Of a stretch of DNA of 57,938 nt, positions 52,786 through 57,938 are shown one piece after another; position 1 is the stretch's first letter, and every line of letters begins with the position of its first letter. Both the position numbers and the translations under genes were made by a program. The notes under the pieces were generated by a model, which was not told where the DNA came from, did no database searches, and worked only from the letters and a program-made list of their open reading frames with translations. Source of the stretch: Paenibacillus antibioticophila (GTDB taxonomy: Bacteria; Bacillota; Bacilli; Paenibacillales; Paenibacillaceae); assembly GCF_000455265.1 (NCBI RefSeq), contig NZ_HG005142.1, forward strand, positions 55,802 to 113,739. Direction: 5' to 3'.

Positions 52786-53553
52786 ATGAACCCCTTGGTA
52801 AGTATATTGATCCCGACTCATAATCGCCCGGAATACTTTGAACAGGCTTTGGCTAGCGCATTGATGCAGACTTATCCCAATATCGAGATTGTCGTCGGCG
52901 ATAACAGCACGAACAATTTGACAGAGCAAATCGTTGCGAAACACCGGTCACACCCTCGCGGCTCGGTGATTCGTTATTATCATCATTCCGGAAATATCGG
53001 CCCGATTGCCAACCAGCAGCAGCTCCTCAATCTCGCCAACGGCGAGTATATTAATTATCTGAATGATGATGATTTGTTTCATCCCCGCAAAATCGAAATT
53101 ATGATGCGTCATATTCTCAGCCATACGAACGTCGTGCTCGTCACATCTCAAAGAAGAGTCATTGATAGTAAAGGAAAACGTATCTTTGTTCCCCCGATCG
53201 GAACGTTCAAGGTGCTTCGTCCCGTGGATACGGTCATTGACGGCGGGGTTTTAACGCGGGATATGCTTCAGGACAAAACCAACTACATCGGAGAACCGAC
53301 TACGGCATTATTCCGCAGAAGAGACCTTACCGAACCATTCGGGGTACTCGCCGGGAAACAAGTGCTTTTTGCCGTCGATATGGCCTCCTGGTTCAGTCTC
53401 ATGACCCGGGGCCATGCTATCTATCTCGTTCAGCCGTTAAGCTATCTGCGGTTCCATCCCGAACAACTCTCCCAAAGTAAATACGCACAAAAAATTGCCG
53501 AGTTGGACTATAAAGTGTTTGAAAGATTTGCAAAGCTTCGGGGCTTTATCTAA
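52786..53553 (+). CDS. family 2 glycosyltransferase
   Basis: 256 residues. GT-A fold: VSILIPTHNRPEYFEQAL at the N terminus, VVGDNSTNN and the metal-binding NYLNDDDLFHPRKIE. The final part has SWFSLMTRGHAIYLVQPLSYLRFH. No membrane segments, so it is a cytoplasmic enzyme. Three ATGs lie in a row; the third (52786) is 8 nt after AAAGGAG and is preferred. It overlaps or abuts the epimerase-like gene, so it may transfer the CDP-sugar made here, although GT2 enzymes usually use UDP or dTDP donors. Confidence 0.86.
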   Translation: MNPLVSILIPTHNRPEYFEQALASALMQTYPNIEIVVGDNSTNNLTEQIVAKHRSHPRGSVIRYYHHSGNIGPIANQQQLLNLANGEYINYLNDDDLFHPRKIEIMMRHILSHTNVVLVTSQRRVIDSKGKRIFVPPIGTFKVLRPVDTVIDGGVLTRDMLQDKTNYIGEPTTALFRRRDLTEPFGVLAGKQVLFAVDMASWFSLMTRGHAIYLVQPLSYLRFHPEQLSQSKYAQKIAELDYKVFERFAKLRGFI

Positions 53554-53590
53554 AACCTAGGCTACGTGAGAACAGAAGGGATCGTTCTGC

Positions 53591-54265
53591 ATGAAAGAGA
53601 TACTGCGAAGCTATAAACAAACACCAGCAAGCTCTATCGCTGCCCGCTGCATCCCGATTACCGCCAAGGGCGTTGTTCGAGGCAGATTAAGGCCGATCAC
53701 AGGCGATACGCTCCAAAATCCGGCTGAAATCAAACTGATTGCCGAGTGGAGGGAGGCCTCCGCGGATTGGTTTACCACACGGTTTCCTTTGTCTGAAGCC
53801 GGAACCTCACGGTGGCTGGAGCAAGTGTGGCGCGCCGACGACCGGATTTTGTTCTTTGTGGAAGACGAGGAATGTACCCCCGTGGGCCAGGTAGGAATCC
53901 TGCATTATGATCCGCTCAAGAAACAGTGCGAATTCGATAACCTGCTTCGGGGACGGAAAGGAAAGTTCGGAAACATCATGATTTATGCTCTGATTACGCT
54001 TGGCATTTGGACCATCGAAGAGCTTGACGTTATGGAAGGCTTCATCCGCGTTGTCGCGGACAATTATCGGGCTATTCGTATGTATGAAAGTCTTGGAGCG
54101 GAAGAAATCGAAAGAACTTCGCTTATCCGGCTGGAGGAGAATGGCGTGACCCGCTGGGTTCCAGGACAGCCCGGATCAAGCCCCCCTCCCGAACGTGAGC
54201 TGGCCACGATGCGAATCAAAAGAGAAGTATTTCTGAAGCTTCATCAAAGCAACTTACCGACTTGA
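53591..54265 (+). CDS. GNAT-family N-acetyltransferase
   Basis: 224 residues. The acetyl-CoA fold is visible as ILFFVEDEECTPVGQVGILHYD, then a FGNIMIYALITLGIWTIEEL helix, then VADNYRAIRMYESLGAEE, the standard GNAT C-terminal motif. The first 50 residues are extra. Between a glycosyltransferase and an aminotransferase, the likely job is to acylate the amino sugar formed by the aminotransferase. The downstream aminotransferase start lies 14 nt beyond its stop. Confidence 0.82.
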   Translation: MKEILRSYKQTPASSIAARCIPITAKGVVRGRLRPITGDTLQNPAEIKLIAEWREASADWFTTRFPLSEAGTSRWLEQVWRADDRILFFVEDEECTPVGQVGILHYDPLKKQCEFDNLLRGRKGKFGNIMIYALITLGIWTIEELDVMEGFIRVVADNYRAIRMYESLGAEEIERTSLIRLEENGVTRWVPGQPGSSPPPERELATMRIKREVFLKLHQSNLPT

Positions 54266-54279
54266 AAGGCGGGATGGAT

Positions 54280-55413
54280 ATGAAAGTCAGATTATTTAAA
54301 CCTTCCGTCGGCAAAGAGGAGCTTGAAAGCATACAGGACTCGTTCAAAAGCGCATGGCTCGGCTTAGGGCCGAAAGTGACGGAATTCGAACAGCGGTGGA
54401 GTCAATATATCGGCTCTAAGGAGTCAGTGGGGGTGAATTCCTGCACAGCAGCACTCCATCTGGCTCTTGCCGCTTATCGGTTCCCCGAAGGAAAAAAAGT
54501 GCTGGTTCCCGCCTTAACGTTTGCTTCAACCGCAATGGCGGTCCTGTATAACCGGCTCATCCCCGTCTTTGTCGATGTAGATGAAACAACACTTGGAATC
54601 AGCCTCGAGGACCTCGATAGAAAATGCGACAAAGATTGCGTCGCCGTGATGCCGGTTCATTTCGGCGGTCACCCGGTGCCAATGGACGAACTAGTCGCAT
54701 GGGCAAAATCGCGTGGTCTCAAGGTCATCGAAGATTGTGCCCACACCGCCGGCGGCAAATATAAAGGCAAGTCGCTGGGAACCTGGGGGGATATCGGCTG
54801 TTACAGTTTCGAAGAGAAAAAATGCATGACGACCGGCGACGGAGGCATGATCTCCTTTGATGACCCCGAGCTCCTGAATCCGCTCAGACATGTCCGCTGG
54901 ATCGGCATCAACAAGGATACATGGGTGCGTTATGAACAGTCTGAAATGGGAAGCTCGGATACGAACGGCTGGTATTACGAAATCTCTGACATCGGCTATA
55001 AATACAATATGAATGATCTGATGGCCTCGATCGGTCTCGTTCAATTGCAAAAGCTTGACGCCATGAATCGGAGAAGAGAACGCATTATCGGGCAGTACTT
55101 GAACGCCATTAAGGACCTCGATTATATTCATCCAGCCATTCCCTACCATTTGCAGGACTCCTCTTATTGGGCATTTATCGTAAGGGTACAGGACAGGGAA
55201 CGATTCATCGCCCACATGCAGGCTCGGGGCGTGTCGACAGGCGTCCATTATATGCCGCTTCCGATGCAGCCTTTGTTCATGAAGTTTGCTGGAGCAACGC
55301 CGGTGGCGGAGTCAATCTGGAAACAACTGGTCACCCTGCCGTTATTCCCTGATTTGACAGCAGAAGAAATCGAACACGTGAAGGAAAGCATCCGATCCTA
55401 CGACGGCGAATAA
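54280..55413 (+). CDS. DegT/DnrJ/EryC1/StrS sugar aminotransferase
   Basis: 377 residues with the start at 54280 (MKVRLFKPSVGKEEL) after GGCGGGATGGAT. NSCTAALHLAL binds PLP phosphate; IEDCAHTAGGKYKG and CYSFEEKKCMTTGDGG follow. The Lys four residues after Phe is present, so this is a real aminotransferase and not an RfbH/E1-type dehydratase, which has His there. On CDP-4-keto-6-deoxyhexose it would give a 4-amino sugar, later acylated by the GNAT. Substrate is inferred from the neighbours. Confidence 0.87.
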   Translation: MKVRLFKPSVGKEELESIQDSFKSAWLGLGPKVTEFEQRWSQYIGSKESVGVNSCTAALHLALAAYRFPEGKKVLVPALTFASTAMAVLYNRLIPVFVDVDETTLGISLEDLDRKCDKDCVAVMPVHFGGHPVPMDELVAWAKSRGLKVIEDCAHTAGGKYKGKSLGTWGDIGCYSFEEKKCMTTGDGGMISFDDPELLNPLRHVRWIGINKDTWVRYEQSEMGSSDTNGWYYEISDIGYKYNMNDLMASIGLVQLQKLDAMNRRRERIIGQYLNAIKDLDYIHPAIPYHLQDSSYWAFIVRVQDRERFIAHMQARGVSTGVHYMPLPMQPLFMKFAGATPVAESIWKQLVTLPLFPDLTAEEIEHVKESIRSYDGE

Positions 55414-55430
55414 ATACAGCAAAGCGCGGA

Positions 55431-55469
55431 TTCCTGAAGGGCATTATCCCTTGGAGCCCGCGCTTTTTC
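55431..55469. terminator. terminator between the aminotransferase and rfbF
   Basis: AAAGCGCGG..AGGG / CCCT..CCGCGCTTTTT; it can serve both convergent genes. Confidence 0.75.
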
Positions 55470-55520
55470 TTATGCATGCATACTTTCCTAAACTATATAG
55501 TTGAGCTATTGAAATGAAGG

Positions 55521-56291
55521 TTACCACACTTTCCAGGGAGCTTGCCTGGAGCTCCAAAGGGATTGCAGGTGGTTTTTATCCCGCAATGTGTCCATCGCAT
55601 ACCAGAAGCCATCATGCCTGTAAGCACGAAGCTGTCCTCCCGCAGCAAGATTGACGAGCGGTTCCTGTTCAAAGACCGTTGTATCGTCTGTCAGATAGTC
55701 AAAAACCTCCGGCTGCAATACAAAAAAGCCGCCGTTTACCCACTTGCCGTCCCCTTTCATTTTCTCGTTAAACCGGTTTACGGTTCCATCCTCCTCGATC
55801 GAGAGCGCGCCGAATCGGCCTGCAGGCTGGACGGCGGTTACCGTAGCGAGTCTCCCATGGGATTTGTGATACGCTTCCAGATCCTTAAGAGATACATCGC
55901 ACAATCCGTCACCGTAAGTCAGCATAAAAGGTTCATCGCCAACATACGGCTGAATCCGTTTGATTCTCCCCCCAGTCATCGTTTCGCTGCCTGTGTCGAT
56001 AAGCGTCACCTTCCAAGGTTCGACCTGTATATTGTGAAATTGAGAGCGCCCGCTGGGATATTCAAAAGTCACATTGGAATGATTACGAACATAGTTAGCA
56101 AAATATTCCTTAATCACTTCCCCCTTGTATCCGAGACAGATGATAAATTCGTTGTATCCGAAATAGCTATAAATTTTCATAATATGCCAAAGTATCGGTT
56201 TATCGCCGATCTGGACCATCGGCTTCGGCTTCGTTTGGGTCTCTTCGCTGATCCTGGTACCCAACCCTCCTGCAAGTATTACAACTTTCAT
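55521..56291 (-). CDS. rfbF: glucose-1-phosphate cytidylyltransferase
   Basis: 256 residues with the start at 56291 (MKVVILAGGLGTRISEET), which has GGAG seven nt upstream. The nucleotidyltransferase loop, KPKPMVQIGDKPILWHIMKI, the FEYPSGRSQ segment and MLTYGDGLCDVSL are all RfbF-specific. It makes CDP-glucose from CTP and glucose-1-phosphate, the first step of the CDP pathway whose later enzymes are on the opposite strand at 51105-55413. Confidence 0.94.
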   Translation of the reverse strand: MKVVILAGGLGTRISEETQTKPKPMVQIGDKPILWHIMKIYSYFGYNEFIICLGYKGEVIKEYFANYVRNHSNVTFEYPSGRSQFHNIQVEPWKVTLIDTGSETMTGGRIKRIQPYVGDEPFMLTYGDGLCDVSLKDLEAYHKSHGRLATVTAVQPAGRFGALSIEEDGTVNRFNEKMKGDGKWVNGGFFVLQPEVFDYLTDDTTVFEQEPLVNLAAGGQLRAYRHDGFWYAMDTLRDKNHLQSLWSSRQAPWKVW

Positions 56292-56334
56292 GAGCATTCT
56301 CCATTCTATAAAGAGGTTTGGAAGAAGTATAAGA

Positions 56335-56343
56335 TATTATATG
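56335..56343 (-). promoter_or_regulatory. promoter candidate of rfbF (sigma-K-like or sigma-A)
   Basis: CATATAATA on the minus strand matches CATAnnnTA, but it also contains TATAAT with CTGTCA 17 nt upstream, so sigma-A use is equally possible. Confidence 0.4.
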
Positions 56344-56420
56344 TGTCTTCTAGCGCTTTGACAGGTACAGCTATAGTACGGGCATTATCATATATTCCTC
56401 TTTATAGATTGCAGGAGGGA

Positions 56421-57596
56421 CTAACCGAAGATGACCGTCAAAAGTTCGTTTAACCTGTGGGTATAGGTATGCTCCTTTAATGTCCGGTCCAGCGCACGGA
56501 TCACGATTTCACGGCGCTCCTTCTCATGGTTCAAATAGAAATCAATCTTCCCGAGCAGCTCCTCTTGTGAACTGAATGTCTCTATCTCTATGCCAGGCGT
56601 ATAGAATCTTGCGATATCGCTGCGGGCATCCACGATTTGCAGGGTACCGCTGGCCGCAATTTCGAAGGTGCGGGGATTCGGGGATAGCGCCTCGATCATC
56701 GCGGTATTGTTATTTACCGAGATGTCGTTGAACGCCCGATGCAGGTTGATCGCAATTTTGCTGCTGCTATAGACTTCCGCCGTCTCCTGTGGACCCATCC
56801 ATTTGTCCATCTCTACTCTGCCGGGGTATGCGCCGGGCTCGAACAACCGCTCCCACCAAAAACCGTTAATGTAAAGTCCGCGGTCCATCAACTCATTAAG
56901 GATTGGTCTGAAGAAGTCGACCCGATTCCAAAAGGCGCTGCCCACAAAGGATAAATTGCGTCGGTTAGCCGCACGATCGCGAAGCGGCCGATAATAACCT
57001 GTATAAGCCGCGAAAGGAAGGTAATGCACATTAGCGCAACCATTTTGCCGGTAAAAATCAACACAGTTCAGTTCCAGCGTAAAAATATAATCATAGTGCA
57101 TCACGAGCCCTGAGGTAACATCCGTATAATAAGGGTCATCCGTCAGCCAGAGCGCAGTCCGGATCCCCATTCCACGGATTTCGTCGACTTGCTCAAGAGG
57201 CAAATTCCACCCATCCAGCGCCAATACAAGATCCGGTCTGATTTCGGCTGCCAGCTGGGCAACGGCCTGGGACGGACTTGCAACCGTGACATTGGCGACA
57301 AGCAAGCGAAGTGTCTCCTGAATTCCATCATCAACCGGCGCATAAGGATACTCCTTGCCTGATGTGATATACAGGACATGAATCTGCCTTAACGGAAACA
57401 CGGGAGCCGGTCTGCTCGTTAAAACGTCCATTCTCCCGCGTAAATATCCTTCGTCAAATCCTTCCTGGAGACCAACGTTTCTGCCCAGTTGTCTTATCGA
57501 TATCTCTTCAGGAACCAGCACTACCTCCTTTGGCTGTCTTGCTCTTCCACTCCTTCTTCTTACAATTTCTGTCTCACCATAAGGTTTCGCCAACAT
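56421..57596 (-). CDS. CgeB-like glycosyltransferase
   Basis: 391 residues with the start at 57596 (MLAKPYGETE), seven nt after AAGGAG; a GTG two codons earlier abuts the site. The first 70 residues are basic and then Gly-rich (RRRSGRARQPKEVVLVPEEI). The rest is the CgeB/DUF3880 plan: ALWLTDDPYYTDVTSGLVMHY, YIFTLELNCVDFYRQNG, LSFVGSAFWNRVDFF, INLHRAFNDISVNNN, LSPNPRTFEIAASGTLQIV. It lies 24 nt downstream of a close paralogue. Confidence 0.82.
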   Translation of the reverse strand: MLAKPYGETEIVRRRSGRARQPKEVVLVPEEISIRQLGRNVGLQEGFDEGYLRGRMDVLTSRPAPVFPLRQIHVLYITSGKEYPYAPVDDGIQETLRLLVANVTVASPSQAVAQLAAEIRPDLVLALDGWNLPLEQVDEIRGMGIRTALWLTDDPYYTDVTSGLVMHYDYIFTLELNCVDFYRQNGCANVHYLPFAAYTGYYRPLRDRAANRRNLSFVGSAFWNRVDFFRPILNELMDRGLYINGFWWERLFEPGAYPGRVEMDKWMGPQETAEVYSSSKIAINLHRAFNDISVNNNTAMIEALSPNPRTFEIAASGTLQIVDARSDIARFYTPGIEIETFSSQEELLGKIDFYLNHEKERREIVIRALDRTLKEHTYTHRLNELLTVIFG

Positions 57597-57619
57597 TTCC
57601 ACTCTCCTTGGGGATTTCC

Positions 57620-57938
57620 TTATTTCATGATGGCAAGCATACGTGCGGCGCGGTCATTATAAGTGTGCCGCTCCCTCGTCGTCCAGAGCGATCTCCAGGC
57701 CATCTCGATGCGCTCCTGCTCATGCGTCAAATAATATTCGATTTTTTGCTTCAATTCCTCCGCCGAACCAAATGTCTCGATGTCATATCCCGGCCGGTAA
57801 TACCGCTGAAGGTCCTCGCGAACATCTGTAATTTGCAGGGCGCCGCACGCGGCGATCTCATAGGTGCGGGGATTGATCGACAGACCGGGCAGATTGGCTG
57901 TGTTCGCGTTATCCTGGCCCGATTCCGTAGGGCGGTGC
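57620..57938 (-). CDS. CgeB-like glycosyltransferase (partial, C-terminal part only)
   Basis: About 105 C-terminal residues are visible: LPGLSINPRTYEIAACGALQ, then VREDLQRYYRPGYDIETFGS, then AWRSLWTTRERHTYNDRAAR and stop. It aligns along its length with the end of the gene at 56421-57596, so the two are tandem paralogues. The 5' part lies beyond the right edge. Confidence 0.82.
   Translation of the reverse strand, partial: HRPTESGQDNANTANLPGLSINPRTYEIAACGALQITDVREDLQRYYRPGYDIETFGSAEELKQKIEYYLTHEQERIEMAWRSLWTTRERHTYNDRAARMLAIMK

Noticed and set aside
54280..55413. RfbH-type CDP-4-keto-6-deoxyglucose 3-dehydratase
   Set aside because: That branch has His at the PLP position; here Lys is present and no partner reductase is encoded nearby.

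Overview
The window reads as chromosome of a Gram-positive, endospore-forming member of the Bacillales, most likely a Paenibacillus or close relative. The reasons are the gene order ysoA-like / tig / clpP / clpX / ispG / lonB, the order gerM / rph / rdgB, a recognisable GerE, YhcN/YlaJ- and GerM-type spore lipoproteins, strong Shine-Dalgarno sites and frequent TTG starts. The assignment is an inference from gene content; no 16S gene is present.

Layout. 1-7.2 kb (minus strand): chaperone/protease block (YsoA-like, trigger factor, ClpP, ClpX, IspG, LonB running off the left edge). 7.2-11.1 kb: two identical tRNA-Arg(TCT) genes facing each other, each followed by a structured 145-bp repeat. Between them lie tRNA-Gly(CCC), a PilZ-like gene, a TetR remnant, L-lactate dehydrogenase and a 52-bp tandem repeat array. 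11.3-24 kb: a lipoprotein, two small unknown genes (one with a decayed partial copy), an asparagine synthetase, the gerM-rph-rdgB operon, a YutG-like gene, an MBL-fold/methyltransferase pair, a membrane-anchored parvulin foldase and an M20 dipeptidase. 24-32.5 kb is accessory: an ArsR-type regulator with a likely MFS efflux partner and twin operator palindromes, a locus scarred by an IS256-family remnant, a retropepsin-like pair, then gerE, glpK and marR. 32.5-35.3 kb: rpiR-nagB-nagA for amino-sugar catabolism. 35.4 kb to the right edge is a large surface-glycan locus.

The glycan locus is the most interesting part. It holds four paralogous GT4-like glycosyltransferases that share an opening of the form MKIVHxPxEIxGQ. 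Two DUF4855-like proteins are each placed head to head with one of these glycosyltransferases. Four enzymes match the set needed for a UDP-2,3-diacetamido-2,3-dideoxy-uronic acid (dehydrogenase, oxidoreductase, aminotransferase, acyltransferase). A second set fits a CDP-linked 6-deoxy amino sugar (cytidylyltransferase, 4,6-dehydratase, epimerase-like protein, aminotransferase, GNAT). Three CgeB-like glycosyltransferases and three small proteins of unknown function complete it. Near-perfect sigma-K type -10 boxes (CATAnnnTA) precede several of its transcription units. My working view is that this is a late-sporulation, mother-cell-expressed spore-surface (crust/exosporium) glycan and glycoprotein system, functionally comparable to the B. 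subtilis sps and cge loci but built from other parts. That is inference from context, not something the sequence proves.
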